The notes under the pieces were generated by a model. That model was given only the letters and a program-made list of their open reading frames with translations, was not told where the DNA came from and made no database searches. A stretch of DNA of 9,450 nt, taken from Aquificaceae bacterium (GTDB lineage: Bacteria > Aquificota > Aquificia > Aquificales > Aquificaceae). Positions 1 through 7,703 of this stretch are shown here, piece after piece. Numbering within the stretch: position 1 is the stretch's first letter; each line of letters begins with the position of its first letter. The position numbers were made by a program, and so were the translations under genes. The stretch spans positions 1 to 9,450 of the forward strand of contig WFPT01000026.1 in the NCBI GenBank assembly GCA_015487365.1, written 5' to 3'.

Positions 1-458
1 ATATACCCCACATAAACCGCCAAAAAGTCGTTATCTCCAAAGATTACCTCGCTCACCGCAACCGTATCGTTTTCGTTTATTATGGGGACTATTCCCCATT
101 CTAAGATTTTTTCAAGGCAATCCTTTACGTTATTAAACTTTACCTTCTCCTTAAAAACGTCGTTGGTCAAAAGAATTTGTGCCACCTTTAACCCATAATT
201 TCCAAAAACTTCCCTGTAAATTCCCATAAGTTGTGCCTGCCCTATCCCAGAGAGGGCCTGCTTTTCTACTATATTCTTGGGCTTTTTGTTTAGCTCCCTT
301 GAGCCCAGTAAAACCGCACCCGAAGAAACTAAGAGGGGACTTATACCCTTTAACTTTAAAAGTTTAAACTCTCTGGCAAGGCTTGAAAGGAAGCCTAAGT
401 CCAAATCCCCCTCCTGGGTTTTTAAAAGGTTTGAGCCTACCTTTACTATTATTCTCAT
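1..458 (-). CDS. proB: Glutamate 5-kinase, N-terminal part (cut by window edge)
   Basis: Glutamate 5-kinase phosphorylates L-glutamate with ATP, the first step of proline synthesis in the cytoplasm. Reading the minus strand from ATG at 458 gives 152 uninterrupted residues of an amino-acid kinase (AAK) fold: the phosphate-binding start KVGSNLL (residues 6-12), SSGAVLLGS (45-53), KQALSGIGQAQLM (66-78), and the glutamate-binding run INENDTVAV (127-135) followed by FGDND (140-144). These are standard ProB motifs in the right order. The C-terminal remainder, including any PUA domain, lies outside the window. The frame stays open upstream through the tRNA but offers no ATG, GTG or TTG there, so 458 is the only reasonable start. 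Only 4 nt separate it from the encoded CCA end of the tRNA, which leaves no room for a dedicated ribosome-binding site; proB is probably co-transcribed with the tRNA. Confidence 0.93.
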   Translation of the reverse strand, partial: MRIIVKVGSNLLKTQEGDLDLGFLSSLAREFKLLKLKGISPLLVSSGAVLLGSRELNKKPKNIVEKQALSGIGQAQLMGIYREVFGNYGLKVAQILLTNDVFKEKVKFNNVKDCLEKILEWGIVPIINENDTVAVSEVIFGDNDFLAVYVGY

Positions 459-462
459 AAGT

Positions 463-539
463 TGGCCGGGCTGGCGGGAGTTGAACCCGCAACCTCGGGA
501 TTCGTAATCCCGCGCTCTGTCCGGTTGAGCTACAGCCCG
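463..539 (-). tRNA. tRNA-Arg (anticodon ACG), CCA encoded
   Basis: The minus strand folds as a complete 77-nt cloverleaf. The acceptor stem CGGGCTG pairs perfectly with CAGCCCG, followed by discriminator G and an encoded CCA. T8-A9 is followed by a GCTC/GAGC D stem. The anticodon stem CGGGA/TCCCG carries loop TTACGAA with anticodon ACG (plus-strand CGT at 503-505). The variable loop is 5 nt, and the T arm is GCGGG-TTCAACT-CCCGC. A34 is expected to be deaminated to inosine, so this tRNA reads CGU/CGC/CGA. Those codons are uncommon in the surrounding genes, which prefer AGG/AGA. Downstream it runs into proB after 4 nt. Confidence 0.97.
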
Positions 540-540
540 T

Positions 541-560
541 CCCTATATATTTTAATTTTA
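541..560 (-). promoter_or_regulatory. Putative promoter of tRNA-Arg (and proB)
   Basis: On the minus strand the only AT-rich stretch contains TTAAAAT (-10 hexamer TAAAAT at 554-549), then ATATA and GGG at 543-541. With normal spacing the transcript would start at GGG, leaving a 2-4 nt 5' leader before the tRNA. The segment TTAAAATATATAGGG closely matches the one before the thioesterase gene (TTAAAATTTTTAGGG). No convincing -35 is seen. The assignment is inferred from sequence only. Confidence 0.45.
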
Positions 561-561
561 G
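544..561 (+). promoter_or_regulatory. Putative rtcB promoter, very short leader
   Basis: The plus strand reads TATATATTTTAATTTTAG directly before the rtcB ATG at 562. A -10 at about 546-553 puts the start of transcription only a few nt from the ATG. TTGAGC at 525-530, inside the tRNA gene, lies 17 nt upstream of 548 and could act as a -35. There is no purine-rich ribosome-binding site. This would overlap the tRNA promoter back to back. Confidence 0.35.
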
Positions 562-1947
562 ATGAAGGAGCTTTTAAGGAAGGTAAAGGATTACACCTAC
601 CTAATAGAAGAAGGGGTCGTAGGTCAAAAAGTTCCGGTGGTATTTTATTTAAGTGATGAGCTCTTAAAGCACTTAGAGGAGGATGCTGTAAGGCAGGCCC
701 TAAACGCCTCCACCTTAAAGGGGGTGGTAGGGGCCATATACGTTATGCCCGACGTTCATGTAGGCTACGGTTTTCCGGTGGGTGGTGTTATGGCCACCGA
801 CCCTAAGGAGGGTGTAATAAGCCCGGGGGCTATCGGTTATGACATAAACTGCGGGGTAAGGCTCATAGCTACCAACTTAGAAGCAAGGCAAATCCTTCCA
901 AAAATAAAGGACCTGATGAGGAGGATACTCCAAGAGATACCCTCAGGGGTGGGCTCAACCAGTAAGATAAAGCTTAGCAGGAGTCAGTTGAGGGAGGTTT
1001 TAAAGGAGGGGGCAAGGTGGGCAATTTCTTACGGTTTTGGCCCTGAGGAGGACCTAAAAAGTATAGAGGATGGTGGAAGGATGGAGGGGGCGGACCCGGA
1101 GGAAGTTTCAAACCTTGCTTACGAAAGGGGTTCAAGGGAGCTTGGAACCGTTGGCTCCGGTAATCACTTTGTAGAGTTGCAAACGGTGGAAGAAATCTTT
1201 GACGAGGAGGAGGCCAACAAACTTTCTCTGTTTTTAGGGCAGGTTTTAATTATGGTCCATTCGGGCTCAAGGGGTTTAGGTCATCAGGTTTGCACCGACT
1301 ATTTAAGGCTCGCCAGAAAGGTGATGCCTAAGTATAAGGTGGAGGTCCCAGACCCACAGCTATCCTCCTTACCCTTTAACTCTAAGGAAGGTCAGAGCTA
1401 CTTTAAGGCCATGCTCTCTTGTGCCAACTACGCCTTTGCAAACCGCCAAATTTTAGGTTTTAGGACCGCCCAGGTCATAAAGGAGTTCCTGGGGATAAGC
1501 TGGGAGGAGTTGGGTTACAGGCTAATCTACGACCACGCCCACAACATAGGTAAGCTGGAAAACCACAAAAGGTTTGGAAAGGTTTTGGTCCATCGTAAGG
1601 GTGCAACCCGCTCCTTCCCAAACCAGCCCGTCATAATACCCGGGGACATGGGGAGGTATTCCTACCTCCTCTTAGGCCAAAGGGAGAGTTTAAACAAAAG
1701 CTTTGGTAGTGCCTGCCACGGTGCGGGAAGGCTCCTTTCAAGGAGGAAGGCAAAGGAGCTCGTTAAGGAAAGGGGCCTTGAAAGGGTAATAGAAGGGATA
1801 ACGGTGGTAGCAAGGGGTAAGGGGACGGTAGCGGAGGAAATACCTCAGGCCTACAAGGACGTAAGTGAGGTGGTGGGGGTGGTTGAAGAGTTGGGTATAG
1901 CGAAGGTAGTTGCAAGGTTAAAGCCTATCGGGACCTTGAAGGGTTAA
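562..1947 (+). CDS. rtcB: RNA-splicing ligase RtcB
   Basis: RtcB joins RNA 2',3'-cyclic phosphate (or 3'-phosphate) ends to 5'-OH ends using GTP and Mn2+, and acts in RNA repair or tRNA splicing. The 461 residues cover the whole family. In order: MPDVHVGYGFPVGG (62-75), GYDINCGVR with metal ligand Cys97 (92-100), GSGNHFVE with His202 (198-205), HSGSRGLGHQ with His233 (233-242), DHAHNIGKLE with His327 (324-333), PGDMGRYSY (360-368), the guanylylation site CHGAGR with His386 (385-390), and the C-terminal YKDVSEVV...LKPIGTLKG. These correspond to Cys98, His203, His234, His329 and His404 of the Pyrococcus enzyme, so the active site looks intact. No intein or frameshift is visible. No archease partner gene occurs in this window. 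The ATG has no Shine-Dalgarno upstream and no alternative start nearby. The 3' end overlaps the convergent thioesterase gene by 30 bp. Confidence 0.97.
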   Translation: MKELLRKVKDYTYLIEEGVVGQKVPVVFYLSDELLKHLEEDAVRQALNASTLKGVVGAIYVMPDVHVGYGFPVGGVMATDPKEGVISPGAIGYDINCGVRLIATNLEARQILPKIKDLMRRILQEIPSGVGSTSKIKLSRSQLREVLKEGARWAISYGFGPEEDLKSIEDGGRMEGADPEEVSNLAYERGSRELGTVGSGNHFVELQTVEEIFDEEEANKLSLFLGQVLIMVHSGSRGLGHQVCTDYLRLARKVMPKYKVEVPDPQLSSLPFNSKEGQSYFKAMLSCANYAFANRQILGFRTAQVIKEFLGISWEELGYRLIYDHAHNIGKLENHKRFGKVLVHRKGATRSFPNQPVIIPGDMGRYSYLLLGQRESLNKSFGSACHGAGRLLSRRKAKELVKERGLERVIEGITVVARGKGTVAEEIPQAYKDVSEVVGVVEELGIAKVVARLKPIGTLKG

Positions 1948-2328
1948 GGCCCTTAGGACTTCCTCCGGTATTGGGCTTACCTTACCTCCCCTTAAAAAGC
2001 AGTGCTCCGTTTTTCCCAAGGCCCTGACCTCACCGTCCCTTAAAACTTTATAAAAGAGCTCAAACCTTACCCTACCAACCCTTAAAACTTCCATAACCAC
2101 CTCCACAACCTCATCGTATAAAACCGGCCTTTTAAACTCACAGCTTGCCCTAATTAGGACAACCTCGTAGCCCCTTTCCCTCAGCTTAGAGTAGGGAATC
2201 CCTATGCTCCTTAAAAACTCCCCCCTAGTCTCCTCAAAGATTCTAAAGTAGTTGGAGTGGTGCAAGAAGCCCTGGGGGTCTGTCTCGTAAAACTGTATCC
2301 TCCTCTTGTAGGTAAAAATCACACCCAC
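1918..2328 (-). CDS. YbgC/4-hydroxybenzoyl-CoA-type acyl-CoA thioesterase (hotdog fold)
   Basis: This is a cytoplasmic hydrolase predicted to split acyl-CoA thioesters; the substrate cannot be read from sequence. The 136 residues match a single hotdog domain. The signature FYETDPQGFLHHSNYFRIFE (residues 13-32) contains the family catalytic Asp (Asp17) and the following HSNY on the long helix. Next come SCEFKRPVLYDEVVEV (62-77) and the strands VRFELFYKVLRDGE and ALGKTEHCFL. The YbgC subgroup is often tied to membrane or Tol-Pal functions, but no tol genes are here. Translation begins at GTG 2328 or GTG 2322. The putative promoter -10 lies 7 nt before 2328, which favours a leaderless mRNA from 2328. 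The 3' end overlaps rtcB by 30 bp tail to tail. It shares a 34-bp gap with ahcY, which runs the other way. Confidence 0.88.
   Translation of the reverse strand: MGVIFTYKRRIQFYETDPQGFLHHSNYFRIFEETRGEFLRSIGIPYSKLRERGYEVVLIRASCEFKRPVLYDEVVEVVMEVLRVGRVRFELFYKVLRDGEVRALGKTEHCFLRGGKVSPIPEEVLRALTLQGPDRL
1934..1957. other. Imperfect stem-loop at the rtcB/thioesterase convergent overlap
   Basis: CCTTGAAGGG (1934-1943) can pair with CCCTTAGG (1950-1957) around a 6-nt loop with a 2-nt bulge, giving 8 base pairs centred on the rtcB stop codon. Neither strand has a T-run after it, so it is not a canonical intrinsic terminator. It is the only hairpin noticed in a place where two transcripts must stop. Confidence 0.3.
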
Positions 2329-2341
2329 CCTAAAAATTTTA
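2329..2341 (-). promoter_or_regulatory. Putative thioesterase promoter, leaderless
   Basis: On the minus strand TAAAAT (2341-2336) is followed by TTTTA and GGG, where the last G is the first base of the GTG start at 2328. Normal -10 spacing puts the transcription start at or next to the start codon. It shares TTAAAATWTWTAGGG with the tRNA-Arg upstream region. No clear -35 is present. Confidence 0.42.
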
Positions 2342-2344
2342 ACC

Positions 2345-2353
2345 TGCTATAAT
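2345..2353 (+). promoter_or_regulatory. Extended -10 promoter of the ahcY operon
   Basis: TG-C-TATAAT is a perfect extended -10 element (TG at 2345-2346, TATAAT at 2348-2353). The expected transcription start is about 2360, and the ATG is at 2363, so the leader would be 0-3 nt. The hexamer 17 nt upstream is C-rich and unlike TTGACA, as expected for an extended -10 promoter. The same nine bases stand before the gene starting at 8418. Confidence 0.7.
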
Positions 2354-2356
2354 TAA

Positions 2357-4069
<1,713 letters not shown>

Positions 4070-4077
<8 letters not shown>

Positions 4078-4420
4078 GGGGAACAAGCTTTTGGGTGAGC
4101 TCGGCAAATACCCCTTGACCGTGGAAAATTTAACGAGGGTGGGTATGGCTCTGTGCACCTACTTAAAGATAGAGGAGGTAAGGGAGCCCACCCTTAAAGT
4201 GGATGAACTAAACTTTTTAACCCTATCTCTAAGCGTAGGTTTTATGGCCTGCGGTGGAAACGTTTCCTTAAAGGAGGGAGATTTGGAGGTAAAAACCCTA
4301 AAAAACGGCCTACAAGTGTCCTTAGAGCCCTTTAAGATAAAGCTCGTTGAAAACATACTCTTTGGGAGGGCACCCATACCCAGGGAAAGGGGCGAGAGGG
4401 TTGGAAAGTTTTTAGTCTGA
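4070..4420 (+). CDS. Small protein of unknown function, possibly an eroded phosphohexomutase domain I
   Basis: This 116-residue protein is not confidently recognised. It has no signal peptide or obvious membrane segment and is probably cytoplasmic. Its first 70 residues follow the layout of the first domain of phosphomannomutase/phosphoglucomutase enzymes: [20 protein letters not shown] (residues 7-26) sits where the family has its IRG...LT...lG segment, then TLKVDE where the VGRD strand lies, and [14 protein letters not shown] where the GL...G..V helix-strand lies. Later [10 protein letters not shown] falls where TGSHNP...GFKI would be, but the phosphoserine loop is gone. The match is by eye and weak. 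It overlaps the ribH end by 8 bp and the next gene by 1 bp (TGATG), so it is expressed in the operon. TTG at 4091, with GAGGGG 9 nt before it, is an alternative start giving 109 residues. Confidence 0.75.
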
Positions 4421-5052
4421 TGGAAGTGGTGAGGTTGGAGGGAGTATTTAAAAGCTATGGGGAAACGGAAGTATTAAAGAACTTAAACCTTAAAGTGGAA
4501 AGGGGAGATTTTTTTGGAGTTTTGGGACCCTCCGGCTCAGGGAAGACTACCCTTTTGAACGTAATAGGGGGCCTTGAAAGGGTAAATAGAGGTAAGGTAT
4601 TCCTCTTTGGAAGGAGGATAGATGACCTTAGGGAGGAGGAGGTTACCCGTTTTAGAAGGGGAAAGGTGGCATACGTATTCCAGTTCTTCCACCTCTTGGA
4701 GGACTTTAACGTCCTTGAAAACCTCTTGGTTGTTGCAAAGCTCTTAAAGGTAAAGGATGCAAAAGAAAAGGCCTTAAAAATTTTAAAGACTTTGAGGTTG
4801 GAGCACAGGCTTTACCACAAACCCTACCAGCTATCGGGGGGAGAAAAACAAAGGGTAGCCATAGGTAGGGCCCTGATTTCGGGTGCAAAGTTAATCCTTG
4901 CGGACGAGCCCACGGGAAACCTTGACTGGAAGGAGGGGGAGAAAATATTTAAGATTTTTTTGGAGCTAAGTAGAGGGGGTTACACCATAGTCTGTGCAAC
5001 CCACAACAGGGCCCTTGAAAGGTTCTTCAACAGGAGGTTGGAGCTCACTTAG
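4420..5052 (+). CDS. LolD/MacB-type ABC transporter ATP-binding protein
   Basis: This is a cytoplasmic ATPase subunit of an ABC transporter in the lipoprotein-release/macrolide-export (LolD, MacB, FtsE-like) class. The 210 residues carry every nucleotide-binding element: Walker A GPSGSGKTT (36-44), the Q-loop VFQFFHLL (Gln88), signature LSGGEKQRVAIGRAL (138-152), Walker B LILADEPTGNLD (158-169), and the H-loop CATHN (His195). The phrase ADEPTGNLD and the short compact form are typical of the LolD/MacB group. It ends directly after the last strand, slightly shorter than Escherichia coli LolD, and its 3' end overlaps the convergent cyclase gene by 8 bp. No permease gene is in the window, so the substrate is unknown. 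It is the last gene of the ahcY operon and starts at a TGATG overlap with the preceding gene. Confidence 0.92.
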   Translation: MEVVRLEGVFKSYGETEVLKNLNLKVERGDFFGVLGPSGSGKTTLLNVIGGLERVNRGKVFLFGRRIDDLREEEVTRFRRGKVAYVFQFFHLLEDFNVLENLLVVAKLLKVKDAKEKALKILKTLRLEHRLYHKPYQLSGGEKQRVAIGRALISGAKLILADEPTGNLDWKEGEKIFKIFLELSRGGYTIVCATHNRALERFFNRRLELT

Positions 5053-7099
5053 TGGTTAAAACGTAAATCCCCTTCCAGTTTTTGGGCCTAACCTTCATAA
5101 GCTCCTCACACCTTTTTAAAAATACCCCAGAGGGTGGGTCCCTAAATTCCTCGTAAAGCCTCTTAAAGATTTTGTAGCCCCTTTCAAACTCACCCCTTAA
5201 ATACAGGTGGAAGGCCTCCTCAAATAGGTTTTTAATCTCCCTGCCCCTTGCATCCTTTTTACTCATAACCTCGTAAATGAAAACCGGCCTCCTCTTCCCC
5301 TTTACCGCCACCAAGTCCAGGAGCCTCACTAAGAAGCCCCCTTTAAGCTTTTCCCTGGTGTATTGGCTTATTATTATGCGCGTCCCGTAAATTCTGTTTA
5401 GGCCTTCAAGCCTTGAAGCTAAATTAACCGTATCCCCTATGGCGGTATAGTCAAACCTGAGCCTTGAACCCATATTTCCTACTACCGCAAGCCCCGTATT
5501 TATCCCTATTCCAATGTTCAGGGTAAGGCCAAACTCCCTCTTAAAACCCCTGTTTAACCTTTCAAGCTCCTCAACCATCCTTAAAGCACTCCTCACCGCA
5601 CGGGTTGGGTGCTCCTCCAAATCCACGGGAGCGTTAAAGAGGGCCATTATGGCATCCCCTATGTACTTGTCAAGCATACCACCCTCTGAAAGGATTACCT
5701 GAGTCAGGGGGTCTAAGAGGCGGTTTAGTAGGGAAACCAACCTCTCGGGCTCTAAGTTTTCCGATATGGTGGTAAAGTTCCTTACGTCCGAAAAGAGAAC
5801 GCTAACTTCCCTCTTTTCCCCACCCAGTTTCAGTTTTTCTGGGTTTTTAACGATTATTTCAAGGAGCTTTGGGGATACGTAGCTACTAAAAGCTCTCCTT
5901 AACTCGTTAACCCTCCTTTCGGTTATGAGGAGGTTTAAGCCTTCAAAGGTTAAAAAGGAAAGGGAAAAGCCCAGGAGGGGATAAAAGAGGTTTAGGATTT
6001 GGTTTTTAAAAAACAGAAAGTAACACAGGGATACAAAGGAGGTTAGGACTAAGGTGTGGAGGGAAAGTCTCAAATGGAAGCTCCTAAGGAGGGAAAGGAG
6101 GAAGGCTAAAAGGGGTAAGAGTAGGGTAAAAAGCCTGTTTAAATTTTGGTGTTCATAAAGAAAGTCACCCTTTATTAGGTTTGAGAGAGCGGTATAGTGT
6201 AAAAAAACTCCGGGGGTGATGGGATTTACAGGGGTTGGCCTTACATCGTAAATACCTATTTCCGTTACCCCAACTAAGACTATCTTCCCCTTCAAATCAA
6301 CCTTCCCCCTTAAAACATCCACCGATGAAACCTTTCTTACCCGCGGATAGAAGTTAAGCTTTATAAAGTTTCCCCTATAAACGGGTATCTCCTTATCTTC
6401 AAAGATTAGCTTCTTAAAGCCACCCCTGTCTAAGATTGCGAAAAAATCCTTTTTTTTATAAAGCCTTAAAGTTTGGAAGGCCAAGGTCAGGAAAAGGGAG
6501 CCCTTGTAGGCGTAGGCTATCGTGTAGTTTCTAAAAATTCCGTCTAAGTCCGGCTGGGTGTTAAAGGGTGCGTTAAAGTATGCAGAGGAAAGGATAGGCT
6601 CAACGCTAACTTCCGCGTAGGGTAACTCCAATATTCCCACCTCCTTGGAAACCACCTCGTAGTTTAAAAATTCACTGTCGGTTAAAATGTCAAAGTAGCT
6701 AGGGGGTATGTCTTGGGTGGCCTTATTCCTTAAAAAGAAGCCTAAAACCACGTTAGAGCACTTTCTTATAGCCTTTGCAAGGTATTGGTCCTCATCCGTT
6801 GGCTCCGAAAAGACAATATCCAAGGCTATTACCTTAGCCCCACACATCCTTTCTATAATTTCCCCCAAAGTCTTCCTACTCCAAGGCCACCTACCCAGCT
6901 CGTTTATACTCTTTTCGTCTATGGCAACCACCACCAGGTCCTTAAAGGGCTTTGGGGAGAGCTTTAAAAAGTCCCTTACGTAAAACTTACTGTCTTCAAA
7001 CTTTAAATTAACCTGCTCCAAGAAGTTGGGCCTCTTTTCTTCCAAGTAGAGGGAGAGGGCCAATATTAGGATGGCTAATAGGGGTCTAATTAAAAGCAT
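5045..7099 (-). CDS. CHASE2-domain adenylate cyclase (class III)
   Basis: This membrane receptor cyclase is predicted to make cAMP from ATP. The 684 residues run: one N-terminal membrane segment (1-19); an external CHASE2 sensor (about 30-310, with VVVAIDEKSINELGRWPW at 56-73, VIALDIVFSEP and PITPGVFLHYTALSNLI); three close membrane segments (about 322-390); a linker; and the catalytic domain (about 428-595). Catalytic residues are complete: metal-binding Asp438 (LFSDVRNFT) and Asp482 (LDKYIGDAIMALFN), adenine-selecting Lys478 and Thr552 (DYTAIGD), and transition-state Asn559 and Arg563 (VNLASRLEGLN). This set indicates ATP rather than GTP. The tail (612-684) has a helical AFHLYLRGEFERGYKIFKRL stretch resembling one TPR-like repeat. 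The start ATG has GAGGGAG 4 nt upstream and overlaps the acyltransferase gene by 14 bp. The ligand is unknown and no cAMP receptor gene is nearby. Confidence 0.94.
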   Translation of the reverse strand: MLLIRPLLAILILALSLYLEEKRPNFLEQVNLKFEDSKFYVRDFLKLSPKPFKDLVVVAIDEKSINELGRWPWSRKTLGEIIERMCGAKVIALDIVFSEPTDEDQYLAKAIRKCSNVVLGFFLRNKATQDIPPSYFDILTDSEFLNYEVVSKEVGILELPYAEVSVEPILSSAYFNAPFNTQPDLDGIFRNYTIAYAYKGSLFLTLAFQTLRLYKKKDFFAILDRGGFKKLIFEDKEIPVYRGNFIKLNFYPRVRKVSSVDVLRGKVDLKGKIVLVGVTEIGIYDVRPTPVNPITPGVFLHYTALSNLIKGDFLYEHQNLNRLFTLLLPLLAFLLSLLRSFHLRLSLHTLVLTSFVSLCYFLFFKNQILNLFYPLLGFSLSFLTFEGLNLLITERRVNELRRAFSSYVSPKLLEIIVKNPEKLKLGGEKREVSVLFSDVRNFTTISENLEPERLVSLLNRLLDPLTQVILSEGGMLDKYIGDAIMALFNAPVDLEEHPTRAVRSALRMVEELERLNRGFKREFGLTLNIGIGINTGLAVVGNMGSRLRFDYTAIGDTVNLASRLEGLNRIYGTRIIISQYTREKLKGGFLVRLLDLVAVKGKRRPVFIYEVMSKKDARGREIKNLFEEAFHLYLRGEFERGYKIFKRLYEEFRDPPSGVFLKRCEELMKVRPKNWKGIYVLTTK

Positions 7100-7703
7100 T
7101 TAACTCCCTCAAAAGCCTTTCCATCTCCAACTTAATCTCCCTTTCCTTTTCCTCAAAGCTGTCTCCCTCCCTTACGAAAATCTCCCTTCCCACCAAAACC
7201 TTAGCCTTACTAAAAGGTAGGGGTATCTGAAATCTGTCCCAGGTCCTTAGAGTTATGGAGGGTTTAAAGGAGAGGGCAAAGGGGACAATAGGGGCTCCCG
7301 TCTTTTGGGCAAGGTATATTATGCCCTTTGCAACGGACATGTAGGGGCCCTTAGGTCCGTCCATGGTTATACCCACGTTCCCCCCCTCCTTTAACACCTT
7401 TAAGAGCTTTAAGGTTGCCCTCCTCGCTCCCTTGTTCCTCCTACCCATTTCGGAGGAGCCCCTTATTACCCTGTAACCGAGCCTTTTTAAAACGTAGGCG
7501 GATATTTCCCCGTCCCTTGAAAGGCTTGAAAGGGCGTAAATCCCCCTGTCCTTACCAAAGAGCTCCAAACCCAAAAAGTGCCCGTGCAAAAAAACGTATA
7601 TCTTACCCCTGTCCTTTGAAAAGTCGTAATGCCCCTCCCACCTCAAAGTTTTGTCAAGGAGCCTTAAAGCTAAGACTAATAAGTTTAAAAAAAACTTACG
7701 CAC
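7086..7703 (-). CDS. DUF374 lysophospholipid acyltransferase-family protein
   Basis: This is a member of the DUF374 branch of the LPLAT acyltransferase superfamily, probably acylating a membrane lipid or lipid A-type acceptor at the inner membrane; the true substrate is unknown. The 205 residues show a hydrophobic N-terminus (4-17), the active-site His motif FLHGHFLGLE (38-47), SLSRDGEIS (60-68), VIRGSS (79-84), the hallmark TMDGPKGP (113-120), and GIIYLAQKTGAPIVPFALS (127-145). The length is usual for DUF374. It starts at GTG 7703, overlapping the stop of the upstream PhnD-like gene by 8 bp; no well-placed ribosome-binding site is seen, so translation is probably coupled. The stop overlaps the cyclase start by 14 bp. 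Placement between a binding-fold protein and a membrane cyclase suggests an envelope-related operon, but that link is inference. Confidence 0.87.
   Translation of the reverse strand: MRKFFLNLLVLALRLLDKTLRWEGHYDFSKDRGKIYVFLHGHFLGLELFGKDRGIYALSSLSRDGEISAYVLKRLGYRVIRGSSEMGRRNKGARRATLKLLKVLKEGGNVGITMDGPKGPYMSVAKGIIYLAQKTGAPIVPFALSFKPSITLRTWDRFQIPLPFSKAKVLVGREIFVREGDSFEEKEREIKLEMERLLRELNAFN
7104..7110 (-). promoter_or_regulatory. Shine-Dalgarno of the CHASE2 cyclase gene
   Basis: GAGGGAG on the minus strand ends 4 nt before the ATG at 7099. It fixes that start and lies within the coding region of the preceding acyltransferase gene, consistent with coupled translation. Confidence 0.6.

Noticed and set aside
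277..656. Plus-strand open frames at 277-507 and 462-656
   Set aside because: They are antisense to proB and the tRNA or overlap the start of rtcB. Their translations resemble no family, while the minus strand encodes clear ProB motifs and a perfect tRNA.
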